Assembly (NCBI GenBank): GCA_022826045.1
Contig: JAJDVQ010000057.1
Location: forward strand, 1-49,331
Length of the DNA: 49,331 nt
Direction: 5' to 3'
DNA from: Acidimicrobiia bacterium
GTDB lineage: Bacteria > Actinomycetota > Acidimicrobiia > Acidimicrobiales > Poriferisodalaceae
Shown here: piece by piece, positions 37,565 through 45,719 of the stretch
Numbering within the stretch: the stretch's first letter is position 1
How the letters are laid out: each line of letters begins with the position of its first letter
The notes under the pieces: generated by a model
What the model was told of the DNA's origin: nothing
The model's input: only the letters and a program-made list of their open reading frames with translations
Databases searched by the model: none
Position numbers and translations under genes: made by a program

Positions 37565-38707
37565 ATGCCTGCAACCACGATGATCAAGCCCAAGCTCGCC
37601 TCTGGAACCAACGGCGAGCCGCCCGAGCGCGACGCCGGGCTGCCCAACCTGCTCGCCCCCTACGCCGAGATGTGGGAGACCGGCATGCGGCGCTGGTGGA
37701 ACCTCACCCGCCACGTCATGGGCATCGACCGTGCCCCGGTCGGCCAGACGCCCCGCGACGCCGTGTGGAGCAACGGCAAGGCGGTGCTGTACCGCTACCG
37801 CAGCGAGAGCCCGACCGTGCGCCCGCCGCTGCTGCTGGTGATGAGCCTGGTCAGCCGCTCGTTCATCTTGGACCTGCAGCCAGGCAACAGCTTCATCGAA
37901 CGCCTCGTGGCCGAGGGCTTCGACGTCTTCCTGCTCGACTGGGGCGTGCCCGACGAGGAAGAGGCCATCAACACTCTCGAGACCTACTGCGACGAGCTGC
38001 TGCCCCAGGCGGTGGCCAAGGTCAACCAGATAGGCGGCGACAACGGCGTCACGGTGTTCGGCTACTGCTACGGCGGCCTGCTGTCGCTGCTGTACGCGGC
38101 CGGCCATCCCGGCGATCCCGTTCGCAACCTTGTCGTGATGGCCACCCCGGTCGACTTCACCAAGATGCCGGCCGCCATGACCGGTGTCGGCAAGGGCGGC
38201 ATCGATCCCGAACACCTGATGGACCACACGGGCAACGTGCCCGCCGAAGCCGTGCGGGCCTCGTTCACGCTGCTCACGCCTACGTCGGATCTCAGCACGG
38301 TCATGGACTTCTGGGAGCACCTCGACGACGACAAGTTCCTGAACTCGTACCAGGCCATGACGTCGTGGACCCGCAATCACATTCCGTTCCCCGGCGCCAC
38401 GATGATCCAGACCGTCGAGATGTTCCACGAGGGCAACGGCTTCATCACCGGCGACCTGATGCTCGGCGGTCGCAAACTCGACCTTGCCGACATCACGGTG
38501 CCGTTCCTGAACGTGATCGCCGAGCGCGACCACATCGTGCCGCCCGAGTCCACCTACGGCCTCGATGAGCTGGTCGGCTCCGACGACGCCACCGAGATGC
38601 GGCTGCCCGCCGGCCACGTCGGGCTGATCGTGGGCAACGGCGCCCGCAAGCGCTCGATTCCCTCGATGATCGGCTGGATGCTCGAGCACAGCGACGTCGA
38701 GGCCTAG
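37565..38707 (+). CDS. phaC: Poly(3-hydroxyalkanoate) synthase, class III type
   Basis: A 380-residue PHA polymerase of the short (class III/IV) kind. The lipase-like box has Cys168 in VFGYCYGGLLSLLYA, the catalytic Asp in AERDHIVPPES and the His in LPAGHVGLIVG, so the Cys-Asp-His triad is intact. It polymerises 3-hydroxyacyl-CoA on granules in the cytosol. The ATG at 37565 gives the family-typical length; the frame upstream overlaps the PhaE-like gene. An 11-bp tandem duplication (CTAGTCGACGC twice) follows the stop. No phaA or phaB is in the window. Confidence 0.92.
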   Translation: MPATTMIKPKLASGTNGEPPERDAGLPNLLAPYAEMWETGMRRWWNLTRHVMGIDRAPVGQTPRDAVWSNGKAVLYRYRSESPTVRPPLLLVMSLVSRSFILDLQPGNSFIERLVAEGFDVFLLDWGVPDEEEAINTLETYCDELLPQAVAKVNQIGGDNGVTVFGYCYGGLLSLLYAAGHPGDPVRNLVVMATPVDFTKMPAAMTGVGKGGIDPEHLMDHTGNVPAEAVRASFTLLTPTSDLSTVMDFWEHLDDDKFLNSYQAMTSWTRNHIPFPGATMIQTVEMFHEGNGFITGDLMLGGRKLDLADITVPFLNVIAERDHIVPPESTYGLDELVGSDDATEMRLPAGHVGLIVGNGARKRSIPSMIGWMLEHSDVEA

Positions 38708-38770
38708 TCGACGCCTAGTCGACGCCGCCCGTGGCCGAGAGCCGAGCCTGAGTCGGGGGCGCTGCAGCCC

Positions 38771-39781
38771 GTGAGCGAGACAGCCACATCGGGGCGCCCT
38801 CGGGCGGGCCAGCGCGTGGCGCTGGTGATGGGCTCCGGCGGCATCGTCGGCGGGGCGTTCCATGCCGGCGTGCTCAAGGCGCTCGAGGACACCTGGGCAA
38901 TCGACGCCCGGGATGTGGACCTGATCGTCGGCACGTCGGCCGGGTCGATCTCGGGGGCGCTCGTGGCCGCCGGGCTCAGCCCCAGCGACCTGTTCCGCCG
39001 CGAAACCCGCCAGCCGCTCAGCCCTGATGGGGCAGGGCTGCTGGGCGCGGCACGGGCCCGGCGCGGGCCCAAGCGCCATGCCACCGCTGCAATCGGCGCA
39101 CCGATGGCGCCGCACGTCGGGATGCTCGCGATGATGATGCCGGGGAGCGTGTCGCCCGGTACCGCAATGGCCTCGATGCTGCCCAAGGGCAAGGTGCCGA
39201 CGTCGCACGTCGCCGACATCGTCCGTGCGCTGTTCGGAAGCGAGTGGCCGTCGGGCGTCGACTTGCGAGTGCCAGTCGTCGAGCTCGACACGGGCCAGCG
39301 GGTGGTGTTCTCCGAGACGGGTCCTGCGACGCCCGAGCAGGCTGTGGCTGCATCGTGCGCTGTGCCGGCGGTGTTCGAGCCCGTCGAGATCGACGGAACG
39401 TCCTATATCGATGCCGGCGTCCACTCGTCGGACAACCTCGACGTGCTCCAGGGTGAGCATTACGACCTCGTGGTGGTGAGCTCGCCGATGGGCATCGCCG
39501 GCATGCCCTCCGGGACACGGCCCTGGGCGATGCCGATTGCCGCGGCGATGGACTTCGGAGCGACAACACTCGCCTGGAGCGCATTGCGCATCGCGAGCCG
39601 GATGACCACCGAATGCGAGCGATGGAGCCTGACGGAGTGTGAGCGTGTGGAGATCGTCATGCCGGCATCGGACGACCTCGATGCCATGGGCAGCAATCTG
39701 CTCGACCCGCGTCGCCGGCCCGCAGTGGCATTGCAGGCCTATGCCACGGCCTCTGAGCAGTTCGCGGCGCGTCCCCTGTAG
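38771..39781 (+). CDS. Patatin-like phospholipase
   Basis: A 336-residue lipid acyl hydrolase. It has the glycine-rich oxyanion motif VMGSGGIVGGAFHAGVL, nucleophile Ser56 in LIVGTSAGSISG and the dyad Asp in YIDAGVHSSDNLDVL, so the Ser-Asp dyad is intact. No signal peptide is present, so it probably acts in the cytosol or at granules. It lies 63 bp after phaC. Some patatin-fold proteins act as PHA depolymerases, so a role in granule turnover is possible but unproven. Confidence 0.87.
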   Translation: MSETATSGRPRAGQRVALVMGSGGIVGGAFHAGVLKALEDTWAIDARDVDLIVGTSAGSISGALVAAGLSPSDLFRRETRQPLSPDGAGLLGAARARRGPKRHATAAIGAPMAPHVGMLAMMMPGSVSPGTAMASMLPKGKVPTSHVADIVRALFGSEWPSGVDLRVPVVELDTGQRVVFSETGPATPEQAVAASCAVPAVFEPVEIDGTSYIDAGVHSSDNLDVLQGEHYDLVVVSSPMGIAGMPSGTRPWAMPIAAAMDFGATTLAWSALRIASRMTTECERWSLTECERVEIVMPASDDLDAMGSNLLDPRRRPAVALQAYATASEQFAARPL

Positions 39782-39852
39782 CTGGCCCTGTAGGGCATCG
39801 TTCCCGCGTCGGCGCCGGCCGGGAGTCCGTAGCTAGGCCAAGGCGCGTGAGG

Positions 39853-39872
39853 GCTCCCGGGCCGCTCGGGCC
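39853..39872 (-). repeat. Intergenic repeat core, copy D
   Basis: On the minus strand this reads GGCCCGAGCGGCCCGGGAGC, one change from the 20-bp core of copies A, B and C. A GGCGAAGCC element found before the core in copies A and B is also present at a greater distance. It lies in the 198-bp gap after the patatin gene. Confidence 0.5.
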
Positions 39873-39967
39873 GTTCGTGCCGCAGCCCTGCTCTGGCTGG
39901 CTTCGCCCGCAGGCCGCTTGGACTCGGCCCAGTGGCCCCGCCTGAGAATCCGGCTGCCGCTCGGACC

Positions 39968-39973
39968 TAGAGT
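39968..39973 (+). promoter_or_regulatory. Leaderless-type -10 of the thioredoxin-fusion gene
   Basis: TAGAGT 6 nt before the GTG at 39980, with no Shine-Dalgarno between. It fits the TANNNT leaderless pattern seen at the uvr genes. Confidence 0.45.
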
Positions 39974-39979
39974 CGCAGC

Positions 39980-41578
39980 GTGCCTGAAGAAGACAGCTCA
40001 CCGATGGGGGTGTCCGGCGCTGACCGGCCGAGCCTGGCCGACGGGCTGGTGGCATTCGTCAAGCGCGACTGCCCCACCTGCCGCGACGTGGAGCCGGTGC
40101 TCGCCGAACTCGTCGACCACGCCGTGCGCAGCGGCACTCGCCTGACGGTGTTCATCCAGGACGATCCCGAGTTCATGGCTGGGCTCGGCGGGCAGTCTTC
40201 CGAGGTGGTGCACGACCACGACTTGGCAATGTCGTGGCACCACGAGATCGACACCGTGCCGACGCTCATGGCAGTGATGGACGGCCGTGAGATGGCACGC
40301 ACCGTGGGCTGGGATCGCACGAGCTGGGAGGCACTCAGCGGTGCCGACGATCTCGGCGCCGAGCTGCCGGAAATGCGACCGGGCTGCGGCTCGATGTCGG
40401 CCGACCCATTGCTGGCCGACGAGCTGGCACTGCGCTTCGGCGCCACATCGTTCGCAAGCCGCAAGGTGGAGCTGGCATCGGCGGAGGACCCCGTCGAGGC
40501 GGCGTATGACCGCGGTTGGTCAGACGGATTGCCAGTGGTGCCGCCCACCGAGGCGCGGGTGGCCGCCATGCTGGCGGGAACGAGCCGGGCGCCCGACGAG
40601 ATCGTTGCAGTGGTGCCGCCGACGCTGGCCGAATGCACGGTCGAGAAGGTGGCTGTCAACGCCGTCATGGCTGGCTGCAAACCCGAGTACCTGCCGGTGG
40701 TGCTGGCCGCGGTCGAAGCTGCCTGTACCGACACGTTCAACATGCACGGCCTGCTGTGCACGCTGTGGTTCTCAGGGCCGATCGTGATCGTGAACGGCCC
40801 GATCCGGCATCGCATCGGCATGAACACCGACAAGAACGCCCTCGGCCAGGGCAATCGCGCCAACTCCACTATCGGGCGGGCCCTGCAGCTCGTGATTCGC
40901 AACGTCGGCGGCGGCAAGCCCGGCATCGGCGGCATAGATCGCTCGGCGCTCGGGTCGCCATCGAAAGTCGGCTGGTGCTTCGCCGAAGACGAGGAGGGGC
41001 TGCCCGACGGCTGGCCGCCGCTGTCGGTGACCCGCGGGTTCGAGCCCGGCCAGGACACGGTGACGCTGTTCGCGGGGCACGGCCCGATCGGCTGCATCGA
41101 CCAGGTCTCCCGCACGCCCGGCTCGCTGATCCGCACGCTCGCGCAGCAACTGCTGTGCGTCGGCAATCGCAAGCTGCCCACCGAGGCGATGGTGGTGATG
41201 ACGCCCGAGCACATGTCGACGTTCGCCGACTCGGGCTGGACGAAGCAGCGCTTCTACGACGAGTTGGAGCCGCTGCTGCAGATGGATCTGGACTTCGCAG
41301 TGTGCGGTGCGGGCGGCATCTCCGAGGGCTTGCCGGAGGGCTTCGTGCAGCGGCTCCAGGGCGCCGAGGTTGGGGGCAACCAAGACGGCTCAGTCGACGG
41401 CGGGCATGTGTTCGGTTCGGCCGAGGGCGATGCCGGCGGCGGCTTGCGCAAGCTCCCGCCGTGGTCGCCCATGGTCGTTCGGGCCGGCGGGGGAGCGGGC
41501 GGCTTCAGCGCCATCATCGAGGGCTGGGTGCCCGGTGCCAAGGGCAGCACCCCGATCACCCACCCGATCCGCCGGTAG
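39980..41578 (+). CDS. Thioredoxin-fold domain fused to a large domain of uncertain function
   Basis: A 532-residue protein. Residues ~20-125 form a thioredoxin fold with the active site CPTC (Cys31, Cys34) and the cis-proline segment DTVPTL. A linker with RPGCGSMSAD (Cys136) leads to a ~390-residue domain marked by WSDGLPVVPPTEARV, FNMHGLLCTLWFSGP, MNTDKNALGQGNRANSTIGRAL and a glycine-rich end. The Cys-Gly-Ser element recalls the UGSC-type (seleno)protein redox motif, but this protein has Met where the second Cys would be, so I do not claim membership. No metal or cofactor motif is clear. It is probably cytosolic (no signal peptide) and appears monocistronic. Confidence 0.7.
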   Translation: MPEEDSSPMGVSGADRPSLADGLVAFVKRDCPTCRDVEPVLAELVDHAVRSGTRLTVFIQDDPEFMAGLGGQSSEVVHDHDLAMSWHHEIDTVPTLMAVMDGREMARTVGWDRTSWEALSGADDLGAELPEMRPGCGSMSADPLLADELALRFGATSFASRKVELASAEDPVEAAYDRGWSDGLPVVPPTEARVAAMLAGTSRAPDEIVAVVPPTLAECTVEKVAVNAVMAGCKPEYLPVVLAAVEAACTDTFNMHGLLCTLWFSGPIVIVNGPIRHRIGMNTDKNALGQGNRANSTIGRALQLVIRNVGGGKPGIGGIDRSALGSPSKVGWCFAEDEEGLPDGWPPLSVTRGFEPGQDTVTLFAGHGPIGCIDQVSRTPGSLIRTLAQQLLCVGNRKLPTEAMVVMTPEHMSTFADSGWTKQRFYDELEPLLQMDLDFAVCGAGGISEGLPEGFVQRLQGAEVGGNQDGSVDGGHVFGSAEGDAGGGLRKLPPWSPMVVRAGGGAGGFSAIIEGWVPGAKGSTPITHPIRR

Positions 41579-41760
41579 CAGTGTGCCGGTTTCGGTCCGT
41601 AGCTCCGCGCGACGCTGTCCCGCTGTGACAGCAGGTTTGCGGACATCATCTTGCATAGTCGAAATCGGCATCCGGGAGTCCCCCTGATCGTCGCGCCAGC
41701 AAGTGTCGCAGCAAGCAGCGACTGCTGTTCGCGTGGAACTTTGGGGAGTTATACGGGGTA

Positions 41761-42255
41761 GTGCCAAGCCGCAGGTCAGTGCCGGTCTTCGTGCGCAAGA
41801 AAGTCGCGCTGTTCGCCAAAGAGCACGCCCGGCGGACCGTGGGCCGTCCCGAGGGGCTGCAAGCGGTCGTGTTCAACGACAACGTCACGCTCGACGGGGG
41901 CCGGATACGGCTGCCGGGCGGGCTGCGGCTCGACCTCGAACCCGGCCCTGTCACGCTCGCCGACGGCACAGTGCGGGACCCCGCAGTCGGCGGCAGCCTG
42001 CCCGAGGGGTACCGGGCGGCCCAGGCGGCGCAGATCGTGGACACCACCGCTCGGGTGACCCGCAAGACACAGCCGCAGCATCGCCGCTGGGAAGCGCGCC
42101 TCATCATCGAACGGCCCGGCCCGCCGCCGCCCAGCGCTGAACGGCTCAAGACGCTGAAACACAGCGAAGTGCTCGGCTGCGACGTCGGCTGTGTCACCAC
42201 GATAACCCTGTCCGACGGCCGCAAGCTGAACCTGCCTGACACAAGGGCGGACATT
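41761..42255 (+). pseudogene. TnpB-like protein, N-terminal fragment (IS200/IS605 type)
   Basis: The frame reads as the first part of a TnpB: an N-terminal beta-barrel-like region (DGGRIRLPGGLRLDLEP, RWEARLIIERP) leading to the RuvC-I motif LGCDVGCVTTITLSDGRKL, which carries the first catalytic Asp. It then stops matching at about 42255. The RuvC-II/III motifs, zinc finger and omega-RNA end are missing, and no TnpA is adjacent. A piece of an IS1595-like element begins right after, so this is a nested insertion remnant. Confidence 0.65.
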
Positions 42256-42295
42256 TTCGGGCAGTTCAGTACCCATCAAGGGGTAGACCGCAGGC

Positions 42296-43138
42296 GTGAA
42301 CCCGTCCACGCTGACACACGCAGCAGTTCGTGCCGACGACGGCATCACGGATCTCGAAGCCGCCCAGCGGTTCGCTGAGCAACGCTGGCCCGACGGCGTC
42401 CGCTGCGCACACTGCGACAGCCGCAGAGTCACCCCCCGCAAACCACGACCTGATCGCACATGGCCGCAATGGCGATGCCGCGACTGCCGCCGCGAATTCA
42501 CCGCCGTCACACGCACCCACCTCCACGGCACCCGCCGCAAACCCGCAGCTTGCTACAGCCCGCGCCCGACGGACCGGCAGCACGACGGCCGGATGCAAGG
42601 CGTCACGCGAGGCGAACTGGCTGTGATGAACGCGTTGCGGCGGCGACCGTCTGGGGCGACCGTAGCGAAGCTTGCCGACGTGGCCGGAATGTCCGAACGG
42701 CATACACGCCGCTGCCTGCGCGAACTCGCCGATCTCGGATTCTGCGAACAGGCCAGCGAGTCGGTTGTCGACGGGCATGTGGCTGCGGTGGTGCCAGTGT
42801 GGAAGATGAGCTACTCCTCGAGGTGCTTCGAGATGCTCGACGCTATGCCGACGCTCGCAACACGTCCGCTGCCCTCAGACGAATCGGACAGCATCCCGCC
42901 GCGATTCTGGGCACAGTTCTGGTCTGGCCCCACAGGACGCGAGCTGCGGCTCAGCGAGCACGGGCTGCACATAGCAGGCATGCTGATCGGCGGGCGGGAC
43001 ATCGCTGCTGAATGCTGGGCGCTGCGACGGACGCCGACCGCGGACCTGCGAGAACTGCGAGCGATGCGCGGATACGACGAAGGCGTCTCTGCCCGCGCTC
43101 TCGACGCTGAGCTAGCGAGGCGGGCTCATGCCGTCTGA
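42296..43138 (+). CDS. IS1595-type zinc ribbon fused to a winged-helix (AbiEi-like) antitoxin
   Basis: A 280-residue frame made of two unrelated parts. Residues ~1-85 are the N-terminal zinc ribbon of an IS1595-family transposase (FAEQRWPDGVRCAHC, then WRCRDCRREFTAV, four Cys). From residue ~100 there is a winged-helix domain (GVTRGELAVMNALRRRPS, ADVAGMSERHTRRCLREL) and a C-terminal region of unknown fold. The second part overlaps the nucleotidyltransferase toxin gene by 11 bp and is the probable antitoxin. An internal ATG at 42593 could make antitoxin alone; whether the fusion is expressed cannot be told from sequence. Confidence 0.6.
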   Translation: MNPSTLTHAAVRADDGITDLEAAQRFAEQRWPDGVRCAHCDSRRVTPRKPRPDRTWPQWRCRDCRREFTAVTRTHLHGTRRKPAACYSPRPTDRQHDGRMQGVTRGELAVMNALRRRPSGATVAKLADVAGMSERHTRRCLRELADLGFCEQASESVVDGHVAAVVPVWKMSYSSRCFEMLDAMPTLATRPLPSDESDSIPPRFWAQFWSGPTGRELRLSEHGLHIAGMLIGGRDIAAECWALRRTPTADLRELRAMRGYDEGVSARALDAELARRAHAV

Positions 43139-44021
43139 GCCTCTCGCCGAGTTCGAGCATTACCTCGACGAGCGGCTGCGGCGGCTGTGGCCGCTAACGG
43201 CACTGCTCGCCGACAAGCTCGACGGGAGGCTGATGGGCGGCACCGCGCTGGCGTTGCATCTGCGGCACCGTGTCAGCGAAGACCTTGACATCATGACGTT
43301 CAAGACTTTTTCAGGGCGGCAGCTAGCGAAGCGAATGAAACGGCACATCGCCGATGCCTACGGCAACACAGCCGACTTCGATATTCACATACAGACCGCC
43401 GAGGAAGACGGCTACTTCGCGCTCTTGGACGGGGTGAAGGTCGACGTGTTCCGTGCACGTCCCAGCGAAAGCACCACAGCAGACGTCATGCGATGGCTCG
43501 CTCCGCCGGTCAACGTCGAGGGCGTGCCTGTCGGCTCTGTGCCCGACATTCTCGTATCGAAGCTTGATGTCATCATGTACAGGCCACGCATCCGCGACTA
43601 CATCGACCTGGCCAGCATCGACCGGCTCACTTCACACGGACTCGAACTGGGCATCGCCTACTACAAGCTCAAATACAGGTACGACCTGTACCCGCGGCCC
43701 CGAGTCATCCGGCGCATCATCGACCTCATCGAAAATCCCGGACGGCTGCTACGCGACGACCGTTTCGAAGACTTGCACGAGAACACGCTCGCTTACCTTG
43801 CGCGACGAGCACCCGAAGTGCGCCGTTATGTGGAACAGGCCGACGACAAGCACATGGACGGCGGCGGCACGGATCCATGGCGCTACGGCCCAGACAGCAC
43901 CCCCAGTCTGTCAGGAAGTTCGAGTCCGTCCGCGGTGTGCGGCAAGTGGATGCCGCGTGCCCGTAAACGCTGTGTTCTATCGCTGGGGCATGCAGGGGGC
44001 TGCCGGGCACGGCATCGCTGA
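43128..44021 (+). CDS. AbiEii/AbiGii-family nucleotidyltransferase toxin
   Basis: A 297-residue protein. The N-terminal DNA polymerase-beta-like fold has RLMGGTALALHLRHRVSEDLDIM: the GG loop, then the catalytic acidic pair (Asp52, Asp54) after the HR-x-S segment. The body continues with GVKVDVFRARPSE and ILVSKLDVIMYRPRIRDYIDLA, typical of AbiEii. The last ~50 residues are Ser/Pro-rich and end in CGKWMPRARKRCVLSLGHAGGC, a small Cys/His motif not part of the toxin fold and probably joined by rearrangement. With the upstream winged-helix gene it forms an AbiE-like toxin-antitoxin or phage-exclusion pair. Confidence 0.8.
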   Translation: MPSEPLAEFEHYLDERLRRLWPLTALLADKLDGRLMGGTALALHLRHRVSEDLDIMTFKTFSGRQLAKRMKRHIADAYGNTADFDIHIQTAEEDGYFALLDGVKVDVFRARPSESTTADVMRWLAPPVNVEGVPVGSVPDILVSKLDVIMYRPRIRDYIDLASIDRLTSHGLELGIAYYKLKYRYDLYPRPRVIRRIIDLIENPGRLLRDDRFEDLHENTLAYLARRAPEVRRYVEQADDKHMDGGGTDPWRYGPDSTPSLSGSSSPSAVCGKWMPRARKRCVLSLGHAGGCRARHR

Positions 44022-44144
44022 GCACGGGACCGGACCGTAACCCCTTGGCAGAAGGCCCCGGCAACCCCAACAGTGACACTCGGAAAGTTTGTGCAACCGG
44101 CGTGATCTGAGGGGCCGCAGCCGTGGGCTGTGGGCCGGGGAGGA

Positions 44145-44333
44145 TCATGTCTGCGGCTGATCTTGACATGCCGGCTGTGCCGACGAGCGATGCTGCCGAC
44201 GAGGCGGCGACCCCTGCTTCAGCCGCTTCGAGATCGTCGCCGGATGCCAACCAGTCTCCGCCGAGATCTCCTCCAACGTCCAACCCTGCTCGCGCAGGCC
44301 CTCGATATCCACGCAGGTCTCCTGGTTCATCAT
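44145..44333 (-). pseudogene. IS21-like IstA N-terminal HTH fragment
   Basis: The minus-strand frame begins MMNQETCVDIEGLREQGWT and continues with the helix-turn-helix EEISAETGWHPATISKRLKQG, the usual N-terminus of IS21-type transposases or similar HTH proteins. It then runs into a Gln/Ser tail and stops; no catalytic core or IstB follows. It is a remnant. Assignment to IS21 rather than another HTH transposase is tentative. Confidence 0.5.
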
Positions 44334-44501
44334 GGAGAGCGACTCCTCCAGCGCAGTCGATGCTTGGTCGCTCGACACGCTGGAGGAGTCACCGCTCCCA
44401 AAGGCGGATAAGCGAAGCCAGGCCACAAGACCCCCGACACCACCGCGCATTTCAGTGAGCGCAGAACGCGACTACCGCTGAGCGCTCACAGCGTCGAGGC
44501 A

Positions 44502-44594
44502 GTGACCCACCACAGCGACCGCGGATCGCAGTACCTGTCGATCCGCTACAGCCAAAGGCTCGACGACAACGACATCGTCGCCTCGGTCGGGACC
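44502..44594 (+). pseudogene. IS3-family transposase OrfB, internal fragment
   Basis: About 30 codons read THHSDRGSQYLSIRYSQRL and then NDIVASVG, the segment around the second catalytic Asp of IS3 OrfB. Sequence on both sides no longer matches. The missing C-terminal part of such a transposase is what survives at 140-327, but nothing shows that they come from one copy. Confidence 0.75.
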
Positions 44595-44649
44595 CAACAA
44601 AACAGCCTCTGCCAAACCCGGCGTGATTCAGGGCGGACGAACGGTGATG

Positions 44650-45719
44650 TCAAATCGCGTCGCCGGCACCGTCAGGCAATTGACGGGTCCGTTCTCGTCG
44701 CAGCCGTTCCTTCACAATGAGACTGCCCGGACTGCTGCTGTGGCTCTTCACAGGGCACGGGGCGTTCACCAGGCGACGCTGACACACTCGCTTCTCGCCG
44801 AGCGGCTGACGGCAGGCCACAGGTGTCCGCGGCGGTTCGCCGTGTGAGGACGCTCTGCGCTTGCTACCTGACGTCGTGGTCGTCCTTGAACGGCTTGTGG
44901 TTGCATCTCGTATGGCGGTGGCAGAAGCGAGCATCTCGGGGTCGCTGAACGCTTCGCTCTCGATCAGGTCGGCTGCGTTCCGAAGGCGCTTGCGTTCCTT
45001 GCGGGTGAGACGAGACGACTCGGCGTCGCGAGGCTCGAGCATCGCCCCTAGTGGTGTGTCGCGGGTTTGGCTGCGCGGCATCTCAACCGTCTGACCTCGG
45101 CAAATGTGTCGCTGTACCCCGCAAGCAAAGTGCCGACACACCACTAGGACAGCAAGGTCGTTGACGTGGCGCAATGACCCGCGCCGTCCTGGCAGCCCGG
45201 ACGCGGCCGCGTATTTGATGAGCAGCGCGCCGATCAAGTTCGGGCGTGGGATGACGAGCCGTTGTCCTGCGTGTTGCACGTCGACGCGTTCTGTGCGTTT
45301 CAAGGCTTGAGTTCCTCCCGCGGCTTGCAGGGTGTGCCCTGTCCCTAGTCGCGGCAGATCGGGCCGAGGTGGTCCGGGGCGAGAACGTCGATGACGACGT
45401 TGTCGGCGGGCCGCTGGTAACGGTGCTCGATGCTCTGCGGGGTCTGCGCGAAGCCATGCTGTCGCAACGCCGTGTCGATGGCGTCCATGTGCCCCCGACG
45501 TGCGCGGATGTCGACGATTACATCCAGGTCGTAGCTCCACCGCGGTGCCCAGTTCTGCTGGTCACTGTCTCGTTCGGCTTGATGCAGCAGCACCATCTGC
45601 CCGCCGATGAGCGTCCATCCGTCGCCCAGTTCTGGGGCCAGTGCTGCGAGCGCATCCCAAGCGGCGGCTTGTTCCCCGGTCAGCGGCGGCAGCACGATCT
45701 CAGTCATGGGCACCGTCAT
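44650..45719 (-). pseudogene. Frameshifted nucleotidyltransferase (AbiEii-like) toxin gene
   Basis: The first frame (45719 to 45345) gives TLIGGQMVLLHQAERD and SYDLDVIVDIRA, the nucleotidyltransferase core, then VIDVLAPDHLGPICRD and a stop. The protein plainly continues in another frame downstream: TLQAAGGTQALKRTERVDV, RPNLIGALLIKYAAASG, RHVNDLAVL. The C-terminal part is further interrupted by an in-frame 96-bp miniature element (45048-45147) before AMLEPRDAESSRLTRKERKRLR. At least one frameshift near 45345 should inactivate it unless it is a sequencing error. The start overlaps the stop of the upstream antitoxin-like gene by 20 bp. Confidence 0.75.
45048..45147. mobile_element. Miniature inverted-repeat element 1 (with CTAG duplication)
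   Basis: CTAG at 45048-45051 and at 45144-45147 flank a 92-bp unit whose ends are TGGTGTGTCG and its exact reverse complement CGACACACCA. With the flanks, the perfect inverted repeat is 15 bp. There is no open reading frame of its own. Removing one CTAG plus the unit (96 bp) joins DLAVL to GAMLEPRD in the host gene without a frame change, which is the best evidence for insertion. Confidence 0.75.

Noticed and set aside
38705..38726. 11-bp tandem duplication after the phaC stop
   Set aside because: It is too short to interpret; probably replication slippage.
37538..39460. 640-codon minus-strand frame opposite phaC and the patatin gene
   Set aside because: Antisense shadow of two well-supported genes.
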